Shown: in pieces, positions 45,259 to 52,586 of the stretch
Layout of the letters: each line of letters opens with the position of its first letter
How positions within the stretch are numbered: position 1 is the first letter of the stretch
Assembly: GCF_037646455.1 (NCBI RefSeq)
Contig: NZ_JBBIXN010000001.1
Span: forward strand, 558,001-622,000
Direction of reading: 5' to 3'
Length of the DNA: 64,000 nt
From: Draconibacterium mangrovi_A
GTDB lineage: Bacteria; Bacteroidota; Bacteroidia; Bacteroidales; Prolixibacteraceae
Notes under the pieces: model-generated
The model's input: the letters and a program-made list of their open reading frames with translations, nothing else
Databases searched by the model: none
What the model was told of the DNA's origin: nothing
Made by a program: the position numbers and the translations under genes

Positions 45259-45483
45259 ATGATGTACTGGGACAAAATAAGAAATAAACAAGTAATGTGT
45301 TACCTGGCGCTCACTCTTGCGGTTTTGTCAAGTGTTTCATGCCGAACTTGTAAATGTCCGGCTTACAGCGAAGATCATACCATTATTAATAAGGATGTGA
45401 AATCAGAACCGGAAGCACTTGCTAACATCAATTACGAACAAACTCTTACCGATAGTCCGGAGGCAAAACTCCTCGCCCCCTAA
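45259..45483 (+). CDS. Small lipoprotein with Cys-rich start
   Basis: A 74-residue protein. The signal peptide ends in the lipobox SSVSC with Cys28; the mature protein starts CRTCKCPAYSE and is then polar and acidic. The CxxCxCPAYS start recurs, as I recall, in tiny lipoproteins of Bacteroidota, but no function is known to me. Two adjacent ATGs (45259, 45262) are possible starts. It lies divergently from the giant gene. Confidence 0.7.
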   Translation: MMYWDKIRNKQVMCYLALTLAVLSSVSCRTCKCPAYSEDHTIINKDVKSEPEALANINYEQTLTDSPEAKLLAP

Positions 45484-45849
45484 TCTTATCAATTTGTTTT
45501 TTTTGGAAAATATGTGCTGGAAAGCGGCCAACACAGGCATTTCCTCCCAGATGGCACAAAACTACAAACACCGAATTTAACATCATCTTATTCATTTTCT
45601 GTTTTTTATACCGATTTTCACCCTTTGAGAATTGAATATTTTCGCAAAAACCGGCATTAGCCCGTGATTAAACGAGATATGACAAGCTAAAGACTTTAAT
45701 TAATTATTAAGGTTAGAATGAAAAAACTTTTGCCGCTTGACTCAATACTTAAAATGTACTTACTTTGTGTGGCTTTTAGAAATCAGGGTTTTAACCTGAT
45801 CAGCACGACTTAAATAAATTTTATACAATAATTAAAAACTTTCTCAACT
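45484..45849. other. Intergenic region upstream of gap
   Basis: 366 bases without a credible ORF. The right part carries the gap promoter; no riboswitch-like structure or terminator for the small lipoprotein gene was seen. Confidence 0.5.
45737..45767 (+). promoter_or_regulatory. Likely promoter of gap
   Basis: TTGA at 45737 and, after 19 bases, TTACTTTG (seven of eight against TAnnTTTG). The leader would be about 75 bases. Confidence 0.45.
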
Positions 45850-46851
45850 ATGATTAAAATAGGTATTAACGGATTCGGAAGAATCGGACGTTTTGTTTTC
45901 CGTCAGGCAGTTGCCAAAGGAACCATTCAGGTTGTAGCTATCAACGACCTTATCGACGTTGACTACATGGCTTATATGTTAAAGTACGATTCAACTCACG
46001 GTCAATTCGACGGAACAGTTGAAGTTAAAGACGGTAAACTTATTGTTAACGGTGACGAAATCCGTGTTACTGCAGAAAGAAATCCAGCCGACATCAACTG
46101 GGGTGCTGTAGGTGCCGACTATGTTGTTGAATCAACCGGTCTTTTCTTAACTAAAGAAAAAGCTCAGGGTCACATCGACGCAGGTGCGAAAAAAGTTGTA
46201 ATGTCTGCTCCTTCAAAAGACGATACTCCAATGTTCGTTATGGGTGTAAACAACGACAAATACACCAACGACATGACATTCGTTTCAAACGCTTCATGTA
46301 CGACCAACTGTCTGGCTCCTGTAGCTAAAGTATTAAACGACAACTTTGGTATTACTGAAGGTCTGATGACTACAGTTCACGCAACTACTGCTACTCAGAA
46401 AACTGTTGACGGTCCTTCTATGAAAGACTGGCGTGGTGGACGTGGTGCTGGTCAGAATATCATCCCATCTTCAACCGGTGCTGCTAAAGCCGTAGGTAAA
46501 GTTATTCCTGAATTGAACGGAAAATTGACAGGTATGGCTTTCCGTGTTCCAACTCCTGACGTATCAGTTGTTGACTTGACAGTGAACCTGGCAAAAGCTG
46601 CTACTTACGATGAAATCTGTGCTGCTATGAAAGCTGCTTCAGAAGGTGAGTTGGCCGGTGTACTTGGTTACACTGAAGATATGGTTGTTTCTAACGACTT
46701 CGTTGGCGACACTCGTACCTCAATCTTCGATGCTAAAGCCGGTATTGCATTAACCGACAAATTCGTAAAAGTTGTATCATGGTACGACAACGAAATGGGT
46801 TATTCAGCAAAAGTTTGCGAACTGATCATGTACATGGAATCAGTAAAATAA
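45850..46851 (+). CDS. gap: Glyceraldehyde-3-phosphate dehydrogenase, type I
   Basis: A 333-residue glycolytic enzyme that oxidises glyceraldehyde 3-phosphate to 1,3-bisphosphoglycerate. It opens with the dinucleotide motif INGFGRIGR; the catalytic Cys150 is in SNASCTTNC, the catalytic His lies about 27 residues later (TTVHATTATQ), and WYDNEMGYS near 316 closes the fold. The residue after beta-2 is Asp (NDLID), favouring NAD. Highly expressed gene by its regular codon use; own promoter and strong terminator. Confidence 0.98.
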   Translation: MIKIGINGFGRIGRFVFRQAVAKGTIQVVAINDLIDVDYMAYMLKYDSTHGQFDGTVEVKDGKLIVNGDEIRVTAERNPADINWGAVGADYVVESTGLFLTKEKAQGHIDAGAKKVVMSAPSKDDTPMFVMGVNNDKYTNDMTFVSNASCTTNCLAPVAKVLNDNFGITEGLMTTVHATTATQKTVDGPSMKDWRGGRGAGQNIIPSSTGAAKAVGKVIPELNGKLTGMAFRVPTPDVSVVDLTVNLAKAATYDEICAAMKAASEGELAGVLGYTEDMVVSNDFVGDTRTSIFDAKAGIALTDKFVKVVSWYDNEMGYSAKVCELIMYMESVK

Positions 46852-46871
46852 TTTACGTATATAATGTATAG

Positions 46872-46897
46872 AAAGGGAATCGAAAGGTTCCCTTTTT
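46872..46897 (+). terminator. Terminator of gap
   Basis: Eight-pair stem AAAGGGAA / TTCCCTTT with an eight-base loop and a long T run. Confidence 0.8.
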
Positions 46898-46977
46898 TTA
46901 TGCTTAATTCCGAATACTCGATTCATGAATCTTAAAACTTGAACATTAACCCTGAACTCTAAACACAGAAATCTCCT

Positions 46978-48222
46978 CTATTCATAACGTAGCGACTCGA
47001 TCGCATCGAGTTTTGCGGCTTTCTGAGCCGGATAGTACCCCGAAATGATCCCAACAATGAAACAAAGGAACACACCAAGCATGATCCAGGTCCAGGGAAC
47101 GATAAATGATGATCCGACAATGGAAGAAACCACGTTGCCAACCAGTATTCCAAAAATAATTCCGACAAAACCACCAATCTGTCCAACAACAATTGCTTCA
47201 ACTAAAAATTGCTGACGAACAGTTCTTCCTTTGGCACCAATGGCTTTTCGCACGCCAATTTCGCGTGTACGTTCGGTCACCGAAACCAGCATAATATTCA
47301 TTAATCCCACCGCAGCACCAAATAAAGTGATCAATCCAATTATGGTGGCTACCATCGTTACATTTTTTATATTCTGAATTAACAGATTCGCCAGGTTATC
47401 GCTTTTTTCGATGTTGAAATCGGAATCATCAAGCGGTTCCAGGTTTCTTACATTCCTAAAAGTTGCTTCGGCCTGACCAGTTGCCGCATCCATCATTTTG
47501 GGCTGGATGACTTTCACCTGGATTCCAAAATTCATATTGGGTCGCGAAAAATAAGTCCGTGCATTGGAATAAGGTATAAAACAAATCATGTCGTTGTTCA
47601 TTCCAAATCCACTCCCCTTCGAAGCCAGCACACCAATAACTTTGTACTTCCCTCCACCAATGCTAATGACCTTGTTAAGCGGATTTTCACCGTTCTTAAA
47701 TAGTCGTTTTGCAATGGCACTGCCCAGCAGAGTAACGTTTCGTCCCCCTTCAATATCATGAATGCTTATGCTTCTTCCCTTATCGATTTTGTAGCCTGAA
47801 GTTGACAGATAATTCTCATCGATACCATTTACTGAAATGTTTGGATTGGTTTTCTCCGAACCGTATTTCAATGTTGCAGTACCTGTGCAACTTACCGAAA
47901 TTGATGTTAATCCCGGGAATCCATATTCTTCCTTAAATTCTTTTGCCTGGTAGTACGAAATATAATCGTAATTTTTTGTGCGGTAACGAATGTTGCCCTG
48001 CACTTTTAATCCTCCACTGGATATGGAAAAAGTATTGGCACCCATAAAAGCAAATTCGCTGGTTATCGAATTTTTTATCGAATCGATAGCTGTAAGTATT
48101 CCTACCAAAGCTGTAATTCCAATGGCTATAATCAGAACCGTAAGTATGGTGCGTAGTAAATTACTTCTTATCGAGAGTAAAGCTATTCTGATATTTTCGG
48201 CAAATAAGGTTGTCTGACGCAT
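46978..48222 (-). CDS. ABC transporter permease, MacB/FtsX type
   Basis: A 414-residue permease from the ATG at 48222; the upstream in-frame ATG at 48288 would add 22 residues without family character. One N-terminal membrane helix (about 20-43), a large periplasmic MacB-type domain (about 50-270), then three C-terminal helices of the FtsX domain, with the motif ERTREIGVRKAIGAKGRTVRQQFLVEAI. MacB-type permeases move lipoproteins, peptides or drugs, or act as mechanotransmitters. No ATPase gene is adjacent in the window, so its partner must be elsewhere. Substrate unknown. Confidence 0.9.
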   Translation of the reverse strand: MRQTTLFAENIRIALLSIRSNLLRTILTVLIIAIGITALVGILTAIDSIKNSITSEFAFMGANTFSISSGGLKVQGNIRYRTKNYDYISYYQAKEFKEEYGFPGLTSISVSCTGTATLKYGSEKTNPNISVNGIDENYLSTSGYKIDKGRSISIHDIEGGRNVTLLGSAIAKRLFKNGENPLNKVISIGGGKYKVIGVLASKGSGFGMNNDMICFIPYSNARTYFSRPNMNFGIQVKVIQPKMMDAATGQAEATFRNVRNLEPLDDSDFNIEKSDNLANLLIQNIKNVTMVATIIGLITLFGAAVGLMNIMLVSVTERTREIGVRKAIGAKGRTVRQQFLVEAIVVGQIGGFVGIIFGILVGNVVSSIVGSSFIVPWTWIMLGVFLCFIVGIISGYYPAQKAAKLDAIESLRYE

Positions 48223-48473
48223 TGGCAGTTGATAGTTTTCGTTTAAAAATATAAATCTTTTCGTTGCCTGACTAGCTATTTCTTCCAAATGTTTCCAAGA
48301 TCTGTTTTTACCTGGAATAGTTCGTCATTTCATTGGTATGTTAAGTGCACAAAATATTACGCCCAAAATAAGGTATGCCGGGATTTCCGGAAGTCTGTCC
48401 AAATTAAAAAGTGTTAATCTCTTAATTACTAAAAATTTACTTTATCTTCGCACACCTAATCTGAAAAAAAGAT

Positions 48474-49085
48474 ATGGCAAAGATTAATTTGAGTAATGAT
48501 TTAGAGAAATTTAGTTATGCACTCGGCCTTAGTATTTCGGCCAACCTCATTCAGTCGGGAGTAAAACAAATACATCCTGATGCCTTCATTTCGGCGTTGA
48601 AAGATGTGTTTGCCGGCGTTGAACCACAGGTTTCACCTGAAGAGGCTAACCAAATCCTGGAAGCTTTTATGGCACAAAGCCAGGATGGTGATGCAGCTAA
48701 AAATCTGGAAGAGGGATTGGCATTTTTAGCAGAAAACGCTAAAAAAGATGAAGTAACCGAATTGCCAAGTGGATTACAGTATGAAATTTTAAAAGAAGGC
48801 GATGGCGAAATGCCAACCGTAAACGATCAGGTAAAATGTCACTACCACGGAACCTTGATCAACGGTACCGTTTTTGATAGTTCTGTACAACGTGGAGAGC
48901 CGGCAACATTCCCGGTAAACGGTGTTATTCAGGGCTGGGTTGAAGCGCTTCAACTGATGTCGGTAGGATCGAAATGGAAACTTTATGTACCATCAGAACT
49001 TGCTTACGGAAACCGCGGAGCCGGCGGAGCAATTGGTCCGAATTCTACCCTTGTTTTCGAAGTTGAACTTCTAGACATTTTATAA
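48474..49085 (+). CDS. FKBP-type peptidyl-prolyl isomerase without signal peptide
   Basis: A 203-residue isomerase of the Mip/FkpA arrangement: an N-terminal dimerisation domain (FKBP_N, about 5-85) and a C-terminal FKBP domain (about 100-203) with VKCHYHGTLINGTVFDSSVQRGEP, VIQGWVEALQLMSVGSKWKLYVPSELAYG and GPNSTLVFEVELLDI. No signal peptide is present, unlike the next gene, so it should be cytosolic. The two genes are 44 bases apart in tandem and clearly paralogous. Confidence 0.94.
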   Translation: MAKINLSNDLEKFSYALGLSISANLIQSGVKQIHPDAFISALKDVFAGVEPQVSPEEANQILEAFMAQSQDGDAAKNLEEGLAFLAENAKKDEVTELPSGLQYEILKEGDGEMPTVNDQVKCHYHGTLINGTVFDSSVQRGEPATFPVNGVIQGWVEALQLMSVGSKWKLYVPSELAYGNRGAGGAIGPNSTLVFEVELLDIL

Positions 49086-49129
49086 AAACAAAATAATCAA
49101 CACTTAGTGTATTGTAAAAAATTTAAGAG

Positions 49130-49843
49130 ATGAAAAACAGTATTCTTTATCTTTTTGTAGCTGCTTTAGTAATCGCAGCAGCTTCTTGCCAGCAAGGCGG
49201 TTCGTCGAGTGCAAAAATGGAAACAGAAATCGATTCTGTAAGTTATGCCATTGGAGTTTTGGTTGGAACAAACAACAACCAGCAACTTGAAAATGCACCC
49301 GGAAACGACGAAATGAACATTGAAGTAATGGCAGATGCATTTCGTTCAACTTCTTTAGGAGAAGAAACCAAAATGACTCCGGAAGAAGCCAACGCAATGA
49401 TCCAAAAATTCTTTACCGAAGCCAGTGAAAGAGAAGCACAAGCCAACCTCGAGGAAGGCAATAAATTCCTGGAAGAAAATAAAGCTCGCGAAGGTGTGCA
49501 CACTACTGAAAGCGGCCTGCAATACGAAATCCTCGTTGAAGGCGACGGTGAGAAACCAAAAGCTACCGATCAGGTTCGTGTTCATTACCACGGGACTTTA
49601 ATCGACGGAACCGTCTTCGACAGCTCAGTTGAAGATGGCGAACCTGCAGTTTTCGGCGTAAACCGTGTAATTAAAGGTTGGTCAGAAGCCTTACAACTGA
49701 TGCCCGTTGGATCGAAATGGAAGATTTACGTTCCTTCTGATCTTGCTTACGGACCACGTGGTGCCGGTGGCGACATCGGCCCGAATTCAACGCTCATTTT
49801 TGAGGTTGAATTGCTTGAAATCGTAAAAGACGACAACAAATAA
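49130..49843 (+). CDS. FKBP-type peptidyl-prolyl isomerase, lipoprotein
   Basis: A 237-residue paralog of the gene just upstream, here with a lipoprotein signal (lipobox AAASC, Cys20). The FKBP_N domain (about 35-120) and FKBP domain (about 130-232) are intact, with the active-site segment YHGTLIDGTVFDSSVEDGEP and IKGWSEALQLMPVGSKW. It probably folds periplasmic or surface proteins. Followed by a strong terminator. Confidence 0.94.
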   Translation: MKNSILYLFVAALVIAAASCQQGGSSSAKMETEIDSVSYAIGVLVGTNNNQQLENAPGNDEMNIEVMADAFRSTSLGEETKMTPEEANAMIQKFFTEASEREAQANLEEGNKFLEENKAREGVHTTESGLQYEILVEGDGEKPKATDQVRVHYHGTLIDGTVFDSSVEDGEPAVFGVNRVIKGWSEALQLMPVGSKWKIYVPSDLAYGPRGAGGDIGPNSTLIFEVELLEIVKDDNK

Positions 49844-49879
49844 TCAAGTTCAGTCATAGAGTTTATCACTTGTTGAAAA

Positions 49880-49919
49880 AAACCCTTTGTCTCATTCAGG
49901 CAAAGGGTTTCTTTTTTTT
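49880..49919 (+). terminator. Terminator after the FKBP pair
   Basis: Ten-pair stem AAACCCTTTG / CAAAGGGTTT, eleven-base loop, then CTTTTTTTT. Confidence 0.85.
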
Positions 49920-49952
49920 ACTTTTGGCAGAAACTAAAACAGAATATCAGGA

Positions 49953-50324
49953 ATGGCTTTAAGTGTAAAAGGAAAGATAGACCAAATTTTAGAACCACAA
50001 TCAGGTGTTAGTCGCGCCGGGAAAGAGTGGAAAAAACAGGATTTTGTAATAGAAACCGATGAACAATTTCCACGAAAAGTATGCTTTACACTTTTTGGCG
50101 ATAAAGTTGACATGGTCAGCGACATTGCTCAGGGACAAGAAGTTGAAGTTTCTTTTAACCTCGAATCGCGAGAATACAACGGCCGCTGGTTTACCAATGC
50201 CACTGCATGGAAGATTGACCAGGTAAGTGAAGATAATAATCTCCCGGAACCTCCACCGGAATTCAGAATGGAGGATGTTCCTCCGGAGCCCGATGACAAT
50301 GCAGCAAACGACCTGCCGTTTTAA
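49953..50324 (+). CDS. DUF3127 protein with SSB-like C-terminal tip
   Basis: A 123-residue protein of the DUF3127 family, seen as the start MALSVKGKIDQILEPQSG and then KQDFVIETDEQFPRKVCFTLFGDKVDMV, a beta-rich segment compatible with an OB fold. After residue 95 comes a Pro/Glu/Asp-rich linker, and the protein ends in DDNAANDLPF. Single-stranded DNA-binding proteins end in an acidic tail closing with DDIPF, which recruits repair enzymes. The similar ending suggests this is a second SSB-like protein or a competitor for SSB partners; this is inference. Confidence 0.82.
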   Translation: MALSVKGKIDQILEPQSGVSRAGKEWKKQDFVIETDEQFPRKVCFTLFGDKVDMVSDIAQGQEVEVSFNLESREYNGRWFTNATAWKIDQVSEDNNLPEPPPEFRMEDVPPEPDDNAANDLPF

Positions 50325-50346
50325 AGAATTGAGAGTTACATACTAT

Positions 50347-50385
50347 AAAAGAAGCCGGATTTGCAGTGCAAATCCGGCTTCTTTT
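50347..50385. terminator. Bidirectional terminator between DUF3127 and yaaA
   Basis: A 19-base inverted repeat AAAAGAAGCCGGATTTGCA and its complement almost without loop, between two convergent genes; A and T runs flank it on both strands. Confidence 0.85.
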
Positions 50386-50396
50386 ATATCGTTGAT

Positions 50397-51167
50397 TTAA
50401 TTATCCCGGGTGAACACCGGTGAACCAGGTTTCGATAAACGCGGGTTAAATCCATAACCTTCGGCATCAAAAGCCTGCAGATCTTCTACCTTCTCAATGT
50501 TGTTTTCAACAATAAAGCGAGTCATCAATCCCCTGGCTTTTTTGGCGAAAAAGGATATCATCTTGTACTCACCGTTTTTCATATCCTTAAACGCCGGAGT
50601 AACAATCTCGGCTCCCAGTTTTTTAGTTTCAATACTTTTATAATATTCGTTCGAGGCCAGGTTAACCAAAACGTTGCTCCCCGATTCAGCTATGGCTTCT
50701 TTCACCTTCGGAGTAATTTTCTTTTTCCAGAATGCATACAAATCGTCCGATCGCTGGTATTTTAGTTTTGTCCCCATTTCCAACCGATACGGTTGAATCA
50801 GATCAAGCGGCTTTAACACTCCGTATAAACCGGACAGAATGCGCAATTTCGATTGTAACTTCAGCAAATGCTCTTCGGAGAGTGAATTTGCATCCAATCC
50901 CTGGTAAACATCGCCACTGAAAGCAAGTACAGCCTGTTTCGCATTTTCAGGAGTAAATGGCTGATGCCAGGTTTGGTAACGTTCATAATTCAACTGCCCT
51001 AAACTTGCCGAGATTCCCATCAGAACGGATAACTTTTTGGGATTCATTTTCTTCAAACGGGAAACCAACTTCTCCGAATCATCAAGCATTTCGGGCATGC
51101 TAAATTCTGATGTAGGTGCAGTCGTATTAAAATCCAGCGATTTTGCCGGAGATATTACAATTAACAT
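50397..51167 (-). CDS. yaaA: Peroxide stress protein YaaA (DUF328)
   Basis: A 256-residue member of the YaaA/DUF328 family, which in Escherichia coli lowers free iron and limits oxidative DNA damage. Family marks: the start MLIVISPAKSLDF, GDVYQGLDA near 95, ILSGLYGVLKPLDLIQPYRLEMGT near 118, and NLASNEYYKSI near 167. Full length. Followed (in transcription order) by the terminator; the DUF302 gene lies 21 bases upstream, so the two may be one transcript. Confidence 0.94.
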   Translation of the reverse strand: MLIVISPAKSLDFNTTAPTSEFSMPEMLDDSEKLVSRLKKMNPKKLSVLMGISASLGQLNYERYQTWHQPFTPENAKQAVLAFSGDVYQGLDANSLSEEHLLKLQSKLRILSGLYGVLKPLDLIQPYRLEMGTKLKYQRSDDLYAFWKKKITPKVKEAIAESGSNVLVNLASNEYYKSIETKKLGAEIVTPAFKDMKNGEYKMISFFAKKARGLMTRFIVENNIEKVEDLQAFDAEGYGFNPRLSKPGSPVFTRDN

Positions 51168-51188
51168 GCTAGTAAAATTTTCAGGATT

Positions 51189-51584
51189 TTAGGCACCGAT
51201 GTTTTTAATCACTCTGGTTAATTTGTCTTTCACCTCGCCGGCCAGTTCTTCCAGATTATCGTTCTCCACACCACTCATCGACACAATTGGATCTACTGCT
51301 GATACTTCAACATCGCCGTTATCGTGCTCTTCTACTACCACATTGCACGGCAGTAAAATACCAAGCTTATCTTCTGCCGACAGTGCTTTGTAAGCAAAAT
51401 GAGGATTGCAGGCTCCCAATATTTTGTACTTTTTGAAATCAACATCGAGCTTTTTCTTTAAAGTTGCCTTTACGTCGATTTCTGTGAGGACACCAAATCC
51501 CTCTTTTTTCAATTCGTCTGCCACAAATTCAATCGTTTCATCAAAGTTCTTGTTTTGAACTTTTGTACTCATATAATATTTCAT
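51189..51584 (-). CDS. DUF302 family protein
   Basis: 131 residues from the ATG at 51584 (start MKYYMSTKVQ); an in-frame ATG at 51647 adds a segment without family character, and 51572 is a second option. Typical DUF302 marks are VADELKKEGFGVLTEIDVKATLKKKL and GACNPHFAYKALSAEDKLGILLPCNVVV. The family is cytosolic and may bind a small molecule or metal; no reaction is known. The near-invariant Cys in GACNPH and LLPCNV could ligate a metal. Upstream of yaaA. Confidence 0.88.
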   Translation of the reverse strand: MKYYMSTKVQNKNFDETIEFVADELKKEGFGVLTEIDVKATLKKKLDVDFKKYKILGACNPHFAYKALSAEDKLGILLPCNVVVEEHDNGDVEVSAVDPIVSMSGVENDNLEELAGEVKDKLTRVIKNIGA

Positions 51585-51674
51585 GATTCTTTGAAATTTT
51601 AGTTTATGACTACAACATTCAGCATTAAAATTGGTTGTCGAAAACACCGATTTTTTTTGATTTTACTGTACACA

Positions 51675-52490
51675 TCAGCCCAATGCCACATCGAGAAGCA
51701 TCATGGTAGCAAATCCAAGAATTGCTCCAACAGTCGAAAGGTCGGTTTCGAGGCCAGTCTGTGATTCCGGGATAAGTTCTTCTACGACCACAAAAATCAT
51801 CGCTCCTGCAGCAAACGAAAGGGCATAGGGTAACAAAGGTTCCATGGTCAACACGAGGTATGCTCCCAGCACACCTGCAATGGGCTCCACTACTCCCGAA
51901 AGCTGCCCGTAATTAAAAGCTTTTAACCTTGAAAATCCTTCTCTTCGAAGTGGAATAGAAACAGCAGCTCCTTCAGGAAAGTTCTGTAAACCAATACCCA
52001 TAGCCAACGCAACAGCACCCGCTAACATTGCCGGATCAGGATTATTGGCCAATGCTCCAAAAGCTACCCCTACTGCCAAACCTTCAGGAATGTTGTGCAG
52101 GGTAATGGCCAGGACCAGTAACACACTTCTTTTCCACGAAGTTGAAATTCCTTCGGCTTTATCACGTGGTAATCCTAAATGGAGGTGAGGCAGCGTTTTA
52201 TCGACCAGCAACAAGAATGCGCCACCCGCTAAAAAACCAACCACAGCCGGCACCCATGAAGGAACAGGGCCGCCCTCTGCCATTTCTATTGCGGGATTCA
52301 ATAACGACCAAAAACTGGCAGCAATCATTACTCCTGAAGCAAAACCCAGCATTGAGTTCAGCACCGTTTTCTTAATCGATTTAAAAAAGAAAACCATGCC
52401 TGCACCCAAGGCGGTCAAAAACCAGGTAAAAAGTGTGGCAAAGAGTGCCAGTAGCACCGGATTATAATCAAGAAATTTGTCGATCCACAT
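51675..52490 (-). CDS. ZIP family metal transporter
   Basis: A 271-residue inner-membrane protein with eight helices. The ZIP metal-site motifs are in helices 4 and 5: HNIPEGLAVGVAF near 125 and NFPEGAAVSIPL near 165, and E in FVVVEELIPES near 235. It imports zinc or other divalent metal ions; it resembles the GufA/ZupT branch. The gene is transcribed leftward and lies upstream of the DUF302 gene with 27 bases between, so a metal/oxidative-stress transcript ZIP-DUF302-yaaA is possible. Confidence 0.92.
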   Translation of the reverse strand: MWIDKFLDYNPVLLALFATLFTWFLTALGAGMVFFFKSIKKTVLNSMLGFASGVMIAASFWSLLNPAIEMAEGGPVPSWVPAVVGFLAGGAFLLLVDKTLPHLHLGLPRDKAEGISTSWKRSVLLVLAITLHNIPEGLAVGVAFGALANNPDPAMLAGAVALAMGIGLQNFPEGAAVSIPLRREGFSRLKAFNYGQLSGVVEPIAGVLGAYLVLTMEPLLPYALSFAAGAMIFVVVEELIPESQTGLETDLSTVGAILGFATMMLLDVALG

Positions 52491-52586
52491 AATGTTTCAC
52501 TTAAATGTTGCAGAAACATGTTCCATTTCTACTAAAGTAGCAGTAATATTCTCTGTTCTGCAACTACAACTCAATTTTTCAATGTT

